Assembly: GCA_013215815.1 (NCBI GenBank)
Contig: JABSQP010000007.1
Coordinates: 1-64,000 of the forward strand
DNA length: 64,000 nucleotides
Direction of reading: 5' to 3'
DNA from: Alphaproteobacteria bacterium
GTDB taxonomy: Bacteria > Pseudomonadota > Alphaproteobacteria > Micavibrionales > Micavibrionaceae
In this document: one piece after another, positions 46,556-54,921 of the stretch
Layout of the letters: each line of letters opens with the position of its first letter
Numbering within the stretch: the stretch's first letter is position 1
The notes under the pieces: generated by a model
Told to the model about the DNA's origin: nothing
What the model saw: only the letters and a program-made list of their open reading frames with translations
The model's database searches: none
Made by a program: the position numbers and the translations under genes

Positions 46556-47809
46556 ATGATCAAAATTCATCGTCTTTCTCATTTTATCCTCTTATTTGCG
46601 CTGATTTCTTTCTGTGGAGCTACCTTAAGCGGCTGTAGCGAAACATTAAACGCGGCAAAAACATGGAAAGGCGCCTTGCCGAATGATCCCAACGATCCGA
46701 CATCAAATCGTCCAGATCGTATGACGGTTACCAAGATTGAACCCCTTAAGAATGGGCAACAAAACGCAGCTGCGCCACTACCGCCAGTCAAAGTCGCAAT
46801 TCTTTTACCCCTCTCAGGTCAGCACGAGCGTCTAGGACAATCAATGTTACAGGCAGCGCAAATGGCTCTTTTCGAAATGGGTTATGAGAGCTTTGAACTT
46901 ATTCCGAGAGATACGGCAGGCAATGCACAAGGGGCAAACGAAGCTGCAAGATCTGCGTTAAACGAAGGGGCGGAACTCATCATTGGGCCGCTATTCGCAG
47001 ACTCTGTTCGTTCTGTTCAACAGGTAACACACGGGACAGGTATTAATATTGTTTCATTCTCCACCGACTGGACACTGGCAGGCGAACATACATATCTAAT
47101 GGGCTTTATGCCTTTTGCACAAGTGAACCGCGTCACTGATTACGCAAGTAGCGTCGGCTTTAAAAACTTCGGTGTGATCTCTCCGATCAACAAGTATGGA
47201 GATACTGTTACACGTGCATTTGAAGAAAAAGTGAAATCACAAGGCAACATGCTTACGCGTTCGGTCCGCTTCATGCCAACAACAAACGATCTACAGGGGC
47301 AAATCAAAGCCTTTGCACAAGAAACAAGTTCTTTAGATGCCGTTTTTATCCCAGTTGGTGGAACGCAAGCTGAAATTATCGCAGGAACACTGACCTACCA
47401 CGACATAACCCCAAACAATGTTAAATATATGGGCACAGGACTTTGGGATGATAACCGCCTTGTTAATGAGAGAAATTTGCGCGGTGCTATCTTTGCAGGA
47501 CCTTCACCAACACAGCGCCGCGGATTTGAAAACAGGTATCAAAACCTATACGGCAGCAAACCTGCACGCCTTTCTTCACTTGCCTATGATGCAACGGCTC
47601 TCGCTGCAGTTCTGGCACAACGTGGAAATGGAGCAAACGGATTTAATCGATCAGCCCTTACAAATCCGAACGGCTTTGCAGGAACAGATGGTATTTTCAG
47701 ATTTAAACGCGATGGTTTAGTAGAGCGTGGCCTTGCTGTGCTTGAGTTCTCTGGCGGCAATGTTATAGAAGTCTCCCCGGCACCAACGAGTTTCGAATTA
47801 ACGCGCTAA
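46556..47809 (+). CDS. Penicillin-binding-protein activator, LpoA-like lipoprotein
   Basis: Lipobox LSGC (signal, about residues 7-27) on a 417-residue protein. The body is a periplasmic-binding fold (about 75-400): VAILLPLSGQHERLGQSMLQ, LIIGPLFADSVRSVQQV and YMGTGLWDDNRL. The N-terminal TPR part of E. coli LpoA is missing, as in other alphaproteobacterial LppC-type proteins. LpoA activates PBP1A at the septum and side wall. The divergent rsmI start is only 20 bp away; this pair of divergent genes is widely conserved. The 3' end overlaps a convergent gene by 12 bp. Confidence 0.87.
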   Translation: MIKIHRLSHFILLFALISFCGATLSGCSETLNAAKTWKGALPNDPNDPTSNRPDRMTVTKIEPLKNGQQNAAAPLPPVKVAILLPLSGQHERLGQSMLQAAQMALFEMGYESFELIPRDTAGNAQGANEAARSALNEGAELIIGPLFADSVRSVQQVTHGTGINIVSFSTDWTLAGEHTYLMGFMPFAQVNRVTDYASSVGFKNFGVISPINKYGDTVTRAFEEKVKSQGNMLTRSVRFMPTTNDLQGQIKAFAQETSSLDAVFIPVGGTQAEIIAGTLTYHDITPNNVKYMGTGLWDDNRLVNERNLRGAIFAGPSPTQRRGFENRYQNLYGSKPARLSSLAYDATALAAVLAQRGNGANGFNRSALTNPNGFAGTDGIFRFKRDGLVERGLAVLEFSGGNVIEVSPAPTSFELTR

Positions 47810-48178
47810 GATTAACTGCGAAACACTGTCATCTTGTTTAATAAATGGAGCTAATGTCGTAAAAAGAGTTTCTACTGTTTCTGAGTGAGCAAGCCATCCA
47901 TCTTTTCGACCAGATGCCGCTTCAAACTCTTTTAAAGCTAAACTTGCGACTTCGGTAAGCCCAGCTTGATGGTTATCAAAACGACGACCGCACTTGGCAA
48001 GGGCATTCCTGAGTTCATTGTGTAAGCCCTCTAATTCATCATCAGCTGGGGCCGTATAAGCTATCTGCCTTGATACTGCTCTAACAGTCTTTCTAGGGTC
48101 CCCTATGTGATTGTAAGACAATAAAGTCTGGAAATCTGCAACTCGTTCATAAGCTCTCGTTAGCATTGGAATAGCCAT
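47798..48178 (-). CDS. Hypothetical protein, 126 aa
   Basis: A soluble, mostly helical protein (VADFQTLLSYN; ELRNALAKCGRRF; SLALKEFEAASG) of unknown family. The ATG at 48178 is chosen because AGGTGG lies six bases upstream; a GTG at 48187 would sit inside that site. No signal peptide or membrane helix. It is convergent with the lpoA-like gene and overlaps it by 12 bp. Confidence 0.62.
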   Translation of the reverse strand: MAIPMLTRAYERVADFQTLLSYNHIGDPRKTVRAVSRQIAYTAPADDELEGLHNELRNALAKCGRRFDNHQAGLTEVASLALKEFEAASGRKDGWLAHSETVETLFTTLAPFIKQDDSVSQLILAR

Positions 48179-48244
48179 AACCGCCACCTTCTTTTCATAA
48201 AAGAAAAAAACTTAGGCGTGAGCACAGGTTATGTCAATGAAAAT

Positions 48245-49234
48245 TTATTCTGCAGACAATGAAGATGTATCTGCATCTGGCGCATTATCCTGAGAGATCG
48301 GCTGTACATTTGACGCGCCGTTCTTCTTAACATCCATATGGCGCTGCATCGCTTCAAAGATCTTCTTTGCCACGTTTACACCAGATGCTTTCTCTAACCC
48401 TTTAAATCCTGGGAACGTATTCGCCTCACAAATTGTGTAGCCGCCGCCTTCATTAAAGAGCAAATCAATACCGCCAATATCAATATTCAAAACATCAGCT
48501 GTACGGATGGCAATATCAATTGCTTCCTGATCCGGTACAAATTCATGGACAGACGCACCGGAGCTAAAGTTTGCTTTAAAGCCGCCATCATTGGCGCGGC
48601 GTTCCATCGCCGCAATCACTTCACCGTCTACAGTGAACAGACGTAAATCACGGCCTTTACTTTGCGACACAAATTTTTGGAATATCAGTTGAAGATTTGG
48701 ATTAGTCTCACCAACGAGCTCCATCAAATCGCCAAATGCCTTTGGTGTTTCAATTAAAAACACACCGATGCCAAGTGCACCGTTTAGTGTTTTCACCACA
48801 ACGGGAAACCCGATTGTCTTTTCAATCAGATCCATATCAACTGGAAATTTCGCAAGCATAGTATCTGGTGTTGTAATACCGCTCTCTGCCAGAATCTGGT
48901 GCGTGTGTAATTTATCACGCACAGTCTCAATTGTTTGCGCGCCATTATAAACATGTACGCCAAGACGCTCTAGCTGACGAACAATAGCGAGCGAAAAGTA
49001 ACTGTGATCGTTATGATTAAAATAAGGAAAAACAAAATCAGGTAATGGAACAGGCTTACCATTAATTAAAATAGTATCACGCACTTCATGCGTCACGAGT
49101 AAGTCAAATTGATCTGGGCGAACAACACGGACTTTAATATCCATTTTTTCACCGACAGAGAGAAAACGTCTGACTTCATGTGCGAGGTCAGCATTCGACT
49201 CAATGTCATCGCCGTACAGAATCCATACTTCCAT
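48245..49234 (-). CDS. RimK-family ATP-grasp ligase
   Basis: A 329-residue ATP-grasp enzyme, most like RimK/alpha-L-glutamate ligases. It adds amino acids, usually Glu, to a carboxylate in proteins or small molecules. Motifs: DKLHTHQILAESGITTP, FPVVVKTLNGALGIGVFLIE (lysine and glycine loop), VSQSKGRDLRLFTVDGEV, and the C-terminal metal site ICEANTFPGFKGLEKASG. Substrate and partner are unknown, and glutathione synthetase is a less likely alternative because the spacing of motifs is RimK-like. It has a ~25-residue disordered C-terminal tail. It lies alone between an unknown gene and a 271-bp divergent region. Confidence 0.85.
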   Translation of the reverse strand: MEVWILYGDDIESNADLAHEVRRFLSVGEKMDIKVRVVRPDQFDLLVTHEVRDTILINGKPVPLPDFVFPYFNHNDHSYFSLAIVRQLERLGVHVYNGAQTIETVRDKLHTHQILAESGITTPDTMLAKFPVDMDLIEKTIGFPVVVKTLNGALGIGVFLIETPKAFGDLMELVGETNPNLQLIFQKFVSQSKGRDLRLFTVDGEVIAAMERRANDGGFKANFSSGASVHEFVPDQEAIDIAIRTADVLNIDIGGIDLLFNEGGGYTICEANTFPGFKGLEKASGVNVAKKIFEAMQRHMDVKKNGASNVQPISQDNAPDADTSSLSAE

Positions 49235-49505
49235 GTTTAGCTACCCTTCTTTTCACCCACCGCAAAATTGAAATATTGTTATTTTTGCAGCTCCTACATA
49301 TCGAATTTTAACGCAAAAAGCTAAAGAAAACATTTACGTGATTATGTACACAGCTTTGTATAGAGATTTGTGCAAATATCCTTGACCCACTCAGCCCTTT
49401 ATTTATAAAGAATAAATATCAACAAATAATACGAAGCGTTTTGTTTTATGTTTTCTATAATAAAACTATATAACGCGCATTTAATGACGAGGACACGAGA
49501 GTATC

Positions 49506-50120
49506 ATGAGCGAAGCGATCCAATCTGTACCAACAGAAACAAATGAAGAAACAGGCCGTAAAGCAGGGCGCCCAAGATCGGAAAGCTCAAAGCGTGCTAT
49601 TTTAGAAGCCACACGCCGCCTCCTTACACACACATCTGTTCAAAAGCTATCCATTGAAGCGATCGCGAAAAAAGCAGGTGTTGGTAAAACAACAATCTAT
49701 CGTTGGTGGCCAAATAAAACAGCTGTGATTGTTGATGCAGTTTTCTCTCAGCCTGCCTTTCATAACATTCTACCAACACCGAATAGTGCGACGGATGGTA
49801 TTCGTGCTCAGATTGAGAAACTTGGTCGCCAACTCAGCGGTAAAAACGGCCGCGTTGTTGCAGAGATCCTTGGTGACTCACAAGCTGAACCGGAAGCACT
49901 CCGTATCTTCATCGAAACATTTTTGCAAGATCGCTATAACAGCCTGTCATCACTTCTGGAAGCCGGCAAACAAAACGGTGAATTTGCAGTTGATTTAGAT
50001 ACTGAAACAGCAATCGATGTAATCTTAGGCCCAATCTTCTTCCGCCTTATCAGCGGCCAGGTGATTGATGACACTGTGACACATCAAGTGACGCAGCTTC
50101 TGCTGAAGACGCTTCGCTAA
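49506..50120 (+). CDS. TetR-family transcriptional regulator
   Basis: A 204-residue repressor. The N-terminal helix-turn-helix (about 28-72) contains AILEATRRLLTHTSVQKLS and AKKAGVGKTTIYRWWPNKTA, the usual TetR fold. The C-terminal half fits TetR_C domains; its ligand is unknown. ATG at 49506 is chosen. It sits in the only divergent context with the RimK-like gene, and its own target may lie on either side. The stop codon abuts the convergent glyoxalase gene. Confidence 0.9.
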   Translation: MSEAIQSVPTETNEETGRKAGRPRSESSKRAILEATRRLLTHTSVQKLSIEAIAKKAGVGKTTIYRWWPNKTAVIVDAVFSQPAFHNILPTPNSATDGIRAQIEKLGRQLSGKNGRVVAEILGDSQAEPEALRIFIETFLQDRYNSLSSLLEAGKQNGEFAVDLDTETAIDVILGPIFFRLISGQVIDDTVTHQVTQLLLKTLR

Positions 50121-50591
50121 TTACCAGCTACCGTTGTTCTCCATAGAAACCCAAGGTTCTTGGGGCTCTAGGCGTTCTCCGCGTTGAAGTAGTTCAAATG
50201 AAATTCCATCAGGACTTTTAACAAAGGCCATGTACCCATCACGTGGCGGACGGTTAATCACCACACCATTATCCATGAGCTTTTGACACACGTCGTAAAT
50301 ATTATCGACGCGGTACGCCAAATGGCCAAAATTACGTCCCCCTTCATACTCTTCAGTATCACCATTCTCATCAGGCCAATTATAGGTGAGCTCTAACGAT
50401 GGCGTTAGATCGGAGGCACGCTTACCATCACGCATAGATGGTTCATCATCATTTGCCGCTAAAAAAATCAACGTATAACGTCCCTTTTCATCTTCACGAC
50501 GAAACACTTCGACCATACCGAGTTTATTACAGTAGAAGTCCAGAGACTCTTCGATGTCTCGAATACGAACCATTGTGTGTAAATACTGCAT
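50121..50591 (-). CDS. gloA: Lactoylglutathione lyase (glyoxalase I)
   Basis: Isomerises the methylglyoxal-glutathione hemithioacetal to S-lactoylglutathione. The 156-residue VOC fold has the metal ligands in order: His near residue 5 (LHTMVRIRD), Glu in SLELTYNWP, His in FGHLAYRV and Glu in SFELLQRGE. DFYCNKLGMVEVFRRE fits the family. A glyoxalase II (gloB) is not in the window. The convergent TetR stop codon is directly adjacent. Confidence 0.92.
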   Translation of the reverse strand: MQYLHTMVRIRDIEESLDFYCNKLGMVEVFRREDEKGRYTLIFLAANDDEPSMRDGKRASDLTPSLELTYNWPDENGDTEEYEGGRNFGHLAYRVDNIYDVCQKLMDNGVVINRPPRDGYMAFVKSPDGISFELLQRGERLEPQEPWVSMENNGSW

Positions 50592-50655
50592 AATAAATTC
50601 CTTTTTCGTAAAAACGTGCCTTTAAAAGAAGCAACGAATGTTCTAAAGTCTCTCT

Positions 50656-51936
50656 ATGCTAGAGAACATAAATCTAATAGACCTTCAAACAAAATTAATC
50701 GACTGGCTTACGTCACAAATTCTGACAGTAGAATTTGGCGTTCAAATATCGATCATTGGTCTGGCATTTATTTTAGCGTTTTTTGCCAAAAGATTTATCA
50801 AGCCGCGCCTCAATGAGGGTTTAAACAAACTCACACTGCCGTTTCGTGTGATTGAAGCCCTCCGCAATATGCTGAGGTTACTGACACCTACGCTCATGTT
50901 GATTTTCCTCTTTATAGGGGTCAAAGCAATTATGCTGGCTATGGTTGATACCAGCGTTAATTTTTCGGAAGCGGTCATGAAACTCCTACTTGCATGGATT
51001 TTCATTCGTATTCTAGTGCAGCTCATTGAAAACCGTTTTGCCCGAAACATCTTCGCGTTCACGATTTGGGGATTAGCAGCACTCAGTATTTTTGGCATCC
51101 TCGACCAGACAATGACAACATTGGATGCGATTGGTTTCAACATCGGTGAATTCCGTCTTTCCGCACTCAGTGTGACAAAAGGTATCCTCGGTATATTTAT
51201 TTTGATGTATGGAGCGCTTTTTGTTTCCAACATCGTTGATAAACGAATTTCAGGCGTACGCAGCCTCAACCCATCATCGCGCGTGCTGATCTCTAAAATT
51301 ACACGTGTGACATTGTTTATCTCTGCTTTACTGATCGGAATTACATCAGCGGGTATTGACCTCTCACTGTTTGCCGTGTTCTCCGGTGCCGTTGGTCTTG
51401 GTATCGGTTTTGGTTTACAAAAAGTAATCTCAAACCTCTTTAGCGGCATGTTGCTCTTGATGGACCAGTCGATTAAACCAGGCGACATTATTGAGATGGA
51501 TGGAACGTTTGGCTGGGTTAACCACATGGGTGCGCGTTATACCGAACTGGTTACACGTGACAACAAATCCTACCTTGTTCCAAACGAAGAGTTCATTACG
51601 CAGCAAGTGATCAACTGGTCACATGGGAACACCTTGGTGCGTATTGAAACCGAATTTGGTGTTCACTACGATTCAGATCCGTATCTCGTAAGACAGCTTG
51701 GTATCGAAGCTGCAAAGAAGCCTGAACGCGTTGTTGATAGCCCGGCGCCTGTTTGTCACCTTGTTGAATTTGGCGATAGCTCGTTAAACTTCGTTTTACG
51801 TTACTGGATCAAAGACGCCGAAAAAGGCATCGTGAATACAAAGGGAGAAGTTATGTTAGCACTTTGGGATGCCCTGAAAGAAAACGACGTGCAGATCCCT
51901 TACCCACACCGCGAAGTGTTTGTTCATAAAACTTAA
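50656..51936 (+). CDS. MscS-family mechanosensitive ion channel
   Basis: A 426-residue membrane channel for osmotic downshock. About four N-terminal helices (for example 25-45, 80-100, 115-130 and 175-195) precede the pore-lining TM3 region (ISVLIGITSAGIDLSLFAVF; AVGLGIGFGLQKVISNLFSG) and the cytoplasmic beta domain (GDIIEMDGTFGWVNHMGARY; TRDNKSYLVPNEEFI). The C-terminus ends in QIPYPHREVF, a common MscS tail. Its stop codon overlaps the convergent gene at 51933 by four bases. Confidence 0.93.
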   Translation: MLENINLIDLQTKLIDWLTSQILTVEFGVQISIIGLAFILAFFAKRFIKPRLNEGLNKLTLPFRVIEALRNMLRLLTPTLMLIFLFIGVKAIMLAMVDTSVNFSEAVMKLLLAWIFIRILVQLIENRFARNIFAFTIWGLAALSIFGILDQTMTTLDAIGFNIGEFRLSALSVTKGILGIFILMYGALFVSNIVDKRISGVRSLNPSSRVLISKITRVTLFISALLIGITSAGIDLSLFAVFSGAVGLGIGFGLQKVISNLFSGMLLLMDQSIKPGDIIEMDGTFGWVNHMGARYTELVTRDNKSYLVPNEEFITQQVINWSHGNTLVRIETEFGVHYDSDPYLVRQLGIEAAKKPERVVDSPAPVCHLVEFGDSSLNFVLRYWIKDAEKGIVNTKGEVMLALWDALKENDVQIPYPHREVFVHKT

Positions 51937-52352
51937 AAATGTGGAATAGCTATAACTTTATAGCCCGACTTGAATCCGTTCCTGCTTTCAATCGCTTTGA
52001 TTTCAGCCTTGTCATACCCTGTAGGTAAGTGCACACGCTGTGCGTTAGGTGTTGCTGTACTATAGCCTAAGTGATTAACTTCATTTCTGCATAAAATAGC
52101 TTTAGTAAAAGCGCTTTCTACAGATCCAGCATTATCAGCAGAAAACTGAGTAAGCGTCTCGCTATAATCTTCAAAATACACACCTTCGTCCTGCAACGTT
52201 GCAATATCTAAAGCAACATCGTCAAAACGAACACCTAATCCAAACATACTTTCTCTAACTCCTAGAGGTTCTTGGTCTCCAGGAATAGATTTGTCCAAAT
52301 AAATAGGTTCAAAAGTATCTTGCTGATCACTATATAAAGCAGCGGCAGTCAT
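51933..52352 (-). CDS. Hypothetical protein, 139 aa
   Basis: An acidic soluble protein (pattern SDQQDTFEPIYLDKSIPGDQ) with no signal peptide and no family I recognise. The ATG at 52352 has AGAGGTG upstream. It overlaps the MscS gene by four bases at the 3' ends. A compact mixed fold is suggested by alternating polar and hydrophobic stretches (LGVRFDDVALDIATL). Function unknown. Confidence 0.6.
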   Translation of the reverse strand: MTAAALYSDQQDTFEPIYLDKSIPGDQEPLGVRESMFGLGVRFDDVALDIATLQDEGVYFEDYSETLTQFSADNAGSVESAFTKAILCRNEVNHLGYSTATPNAQRVHLPTGYDKAEIKAIESRNGFKSGYKVIAIPHF

Positions 52353-52457
52353 GTCACACCTCTTTTATTTTTGAAATTATGTAAAAATTCAATAAATGAA
52401 AACCAAGACAAATAGTCCTTTTGAAGGATTTTTTGTCCAAAAAAGCAATAATATTAC

Positions 52458-52485
52458 AAAAAAGCCCCGCATTTTCATGCGAGGC
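52458..52485 (-). terminator. Rho-independent terminator of ahpD
   Basis: Stem GCCTCGCAT/ATGCGGGGC (one G-U pair) with a GAAA tetraloop, followed on the minus strand by TTTTTTG, 25 bp after the ahpD stop codon. Confidence 0.88.
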
Positions 52486-52510
52486 CTTTCCTAACGTGGA
52501 GAGAAAAAAG

Positions 52511-53065
52511 TTATGCGGCTTTGGCTTGGCTATCGGCGGTCATTGCCGCCTCAGCCGTCAAAATCGCGCTTGCCGCCTGAACAACAGAGGCTACCTTAAC
52601 CGCTGCCTGTATCTGATCTTTCGTCACACCGTGCTGCAATATCTGCTTTTCATGGGCATCAATACACATGCCACAACCATTTATCGCTGACACAGCCAGA
52701 GACCAAAGTTCAAAATCAATCTTATCAACGCCTGGATTACCGATAACGTTCATACGCAGACCAGCTGGCATTGTTTGATATTCCTTATTTGAGGCGAGGT
52801 GAACAAAGCGATAGTAAATATTGTTCATCGCCATAATTGAGGCAGCCGCTTTTGCACCATTCATCGCTTCAGCAGAAAGGTGCTCAGCTGATGCGGCTGC
52901 AACATTCTCAATCACAAATGCGTTACCGCCCGCCATAGCGCTAGCCAAGAATGTGCCCCATAATTGCTGTTCGTTCAACTTTTCATCATTCGCAAGAGAA
53001 GACAGGTTTAGCTTAATGTCTTTCGCGTAATCTGGAATTGCTTGCTTAATTGTATCAATGCTCAT
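52511..53065 (-). CDS. ahpD: Alkyl hydroperoxide reductase AhpD
   Basis: A 184-residue AhpD. The peroxidase centre CGMC and the following His ([18 protein letters not shown]) define the family; the protein reduces AhpC, and can itself reduce peroxides. I start at the ATG at 53065 ([13 protein letters not shown]), where GGAG lies eight bases upstream; a longer reading frame to 53194 would run into ahpC and is not supported. In Mycobacterium AhpD links AhpC to lipoamide; the same may hold here. It lies downstream of ahpC, separated by a terminator. Confidence 0.93.
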   Translation of the reverse strand: MSIDTIKQAIPDYAKDIKLNLSSLANDEKLNEQQLWGTFLASAMAGGNAFVIENVAAASAEHLSAEAMNGAKAAASIMAMNNIYYRFVHLASNKEYQTMPAGLRMNVIGNPGVDKIDFELWSLAVSAINGCGMCIDAHEKQILQHGVTKDQIQAAVKVASVVQAASAILTAEAAMTADSQAKAA

Positions 53066-53090
53066 CTTATAATCTCCAAAATTTAAGGTT

Positions 53091-53122
53091 AAAAAAGGCC
53101 GGGCACAGGGGATGTGCCCAGC
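53091..53122 (-). terminator. Internal terminator between ahpC and ahpD
   Basis: Stem GCTGGGCACA/TGTGCCCGGC with a TCCCC loop, followed on the minus strand by CTTTTTT. It lies 35-66 bp after the ahpC stop codon and 26 bp before the ahpD start, so ahpD is probably made by partial readthrough at lower level than ahpC. Confidence 0.88.
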
Positions 53123-53156
53123 TTTTAAACTTGTTACAAATTTATTCGGGCGTAAC

Positions 53157-53738
53157 TTACGCAGCCAACTTGTCTGCTTCAGCAACAACGTCAATTGTAT
53201 CGCCGCCTACTGGACGGTTACATGGACAAAGCTCATCACTTTGTAATGCATCAAGAAGACGTAGTGTTTCTTTAGGGTTACGGCCAACACCAAGGCTGTT
53301 CACAGAAACATGTTGGATCACATTGTGTGGATCAACGATGAATGTTGCACGTAAAGCAACACCTGCATCCATGTCACGAACACCAAGACCATCAAGAAGC
53401 GCACCTGTTGTATCACCAAAACTCCACTGGTTTAGTTTCGCAAGATCTGGGTGCTCACGGCGCCAAGCTAACTTACAGAACTCATTGTCTGTGCTTCCAC
53501 CAAGAACAACCGCGTCACGATCAGCAAAATCATCGTTTAGATTTGCAAACTCAACGATTTCCGTTGGGCATACAAATGTGAAATCTTTTGGGTAATAGAA
53601 GATAACCTTCCACTTACCTTCGAAGCTCTTTTCTGTGATTTCTTCAAACGCGCTCTCGCCGTTTTCTTCATGAACCATGAAGCCAGGCTTTACGCCCATC
53701 ACTGAAAATTCAGGTAGTTGATCACCAATACCAAGCAT
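53157..53738 (-). CDS. ahpC: Peroxiredoxin AhpC
   Basis: A 193-residue 2-Cys peroxiredoxin that reduces hydrogen peroxide and organic peroxides. The peroxidatic Cys57 lies in [10 protein letters not shown]. The resolving region [11 protein letters not shown] has two cysteines (C171 and C173), so the protein has the three-Cys pattern of Mycobacterium tuberculosis AhpC, which works with AhpD. No ahpF is seen nearby. It diverges from oxyR, a textbook arrangement for OxyR control. Confidence 0.95.
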   Translation of the reverse strand: MLGIGDQLPEFSVMGVKPGFMVHEENGESAFEEITEKSFEGKWKVIFYYPKDFTFVCPTEIVEFANLNDDFADRDAVVLGGSTDNEFCKLAWRREHPDLAKLNQWSFGDTTGALLDGLGVRDMDAGVALRATFIVDPHNVIQHVSVNSLGVGRNPKETLRLLDALQSDELCPCNRPVGGDTIDVVAEADKLAA

Positions 53739-53831
53739 AGTTTTCTCTCCTTTAGAGTAATTAATTTGAAATCTGCGTAGACATTAACGTTGATTCACAG
53801 CAAAAACCAATGAATTATTCCGAACATTTAT

Positions 53832-53846
53832 ATCGAAAAAATCGAT
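53832..53846. promoter_or_regulatory. Palindrome ATCGA-AAAAA-TCGAT in the ahpC-oxyR intergenic region
   Basis: It lies 35 bp before the oxyR start. A second TCGAT half-site follows at 53874-53878, immediately before oxyR. Possible OxyR binding region, as OxyR normally binds between itself and a divergent target. Only the palindrome is seen; the classic ATAG-N7-CTAT spacing is not matched. Confidence 0.35.
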
Positions 53847-53880
53847 TTGAATTTTTACTTAAATATGAAATATTCGATGT

Positions 53881-54777
53881 ATGAGCAACAACCCAACAAT
53901 AAAACAATTACAATATCTGCAAGCCCTAGCCGCAGAAGGCAGCTTTCAAAAAGCAGCAGACAAGTGTTTTGTCTCTCAATCAACACTTAGTGCAGGTATA
54001 AAGGAGATGGAAAATTTACTCGGATTGCCTGTCATCGACCGTCAGAGCAGAAAAAAACTAAACTTCACCTCATTTGGTGAAGAAGTTCTCAATACCTCCA
54101 AAGTTATCTTGTCCCAAATAGATAACCTAACGGCGCGTGCCCAAAACCTGTCAGCGCCATTATCTGGCCCGTTTCGTTTAGGTATTATTCCAACAATAGC
54201 GCCTTACCTCATTCCAAATATATTGCCTGCACTACAAAAAGAATTTCCTAAAATGGAGTTTCATATCGTTGAAGATCTAACAACGCACCTAATTGAAAAA
54301 GTGGAAGATGGCGATGTTGATTTAGCGGTTCTGGCGTTCCCCTATGAAACACCGTATTTAAGGCAACAAGTTTTATATGACGAGGCCTTTTATGTCGCGG
54401 CACCAAAAGGCTTGTTTGAAAAAAACAAAAAGCTATCTATGAGTGATTTAGAAGACCATCCTCTCCTTCTCTTAGAGGATGGTCACTGTTTGCGCGATCA
54501 CGCTTTATCGGCGTGTAAACTAGTTCCTGATAAGAACAAAAAAACATTAAGTGCGACAAGCCTTCTTACTCTTATTCAAATGGTTGCTCAAGGGAACGGG
54601 ATTACATTATTACCAGAAATGGTCATTAAAGAAGGTTTTTTACCCAAAAATATTGATCTTGTAGAGTTCAAAAAACCGCTTCCCACACGCCAAATCGGGC
54701 TCTGTTGGCAGGAGAAATCAATGCGGCGTGATAGCGTACAGGCCGTTTTACAGAACCTAAAAGGTACGCTACAATAG
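53881..54777 (+). CDS. oxyR: Hydrogen-peroxide sensor OxyR
   Basis: A 298-residue LysR-type activator. The winged HTH (1-60) includes LAAEGSFQKAADKCFVSQST. The redox pair is C203 (EDGHCLRDHA) and C212 (LSACKLV), spaced as in E. coli OxyR (C199/C208), which form a disulfide on oxidation. It diverges from ahpC with 142 bp between the start codons and probably controls both directions. Confidence 0.94.
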   Translation: MSNNPTIKQLQYLQALAAEGSFQKAADKCFVSQSTLSAGIKEMENLLGLPVIDRQSRKKLNFTSFGEEVLNTSKVILSQIDNLTARAQNLSAPLSGPFRLGIIPTIAPYLIPNILPALQKEFPKMEFHIVEDLTTHLIEKVEDGDVDLAVLAFPYETPYLRQQVLYDEAFYVAAPKGLFEKNKKLSMSDLEDHPLLLLEDGHCLRDHALSACKLVPDKNKKTLSATSLLTLIQMVAQGNGITLLPEMVIKEGFLPKNIDLVEFKKPLPTRQIGLCWQEKSMRRDSVQAVLQNLKGTLQ

Positions 54778-54921
54778 CATTCCACACACGGGCATTCACC
54801 CATTAACCCATTGATTTTAATAAAATTTTATACTTTTTTAAGACTTATCTAGTATCATATTACAAAGGAGAAGTGTGTCCGCTAGAAACGCGACACCCTA
54901 AAAAGGTAACAGAAAAAGAAC

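Noticed and set aside
50742-51527. Minus-strand open frame of 261 codons inside the MscS gene.
   Set aside because: It is the reverse complement of a strongly recognisable MscS channel on the plus strand; composition is not protein-like.
53066-53194. N-terminal extension of ahpD to 53194.
   Set aside because: It would run through the terminator at 53091-53122 and into the ahpC 3' end. The ATG at 53065 has a good ribosome-binding site and matches family starts.
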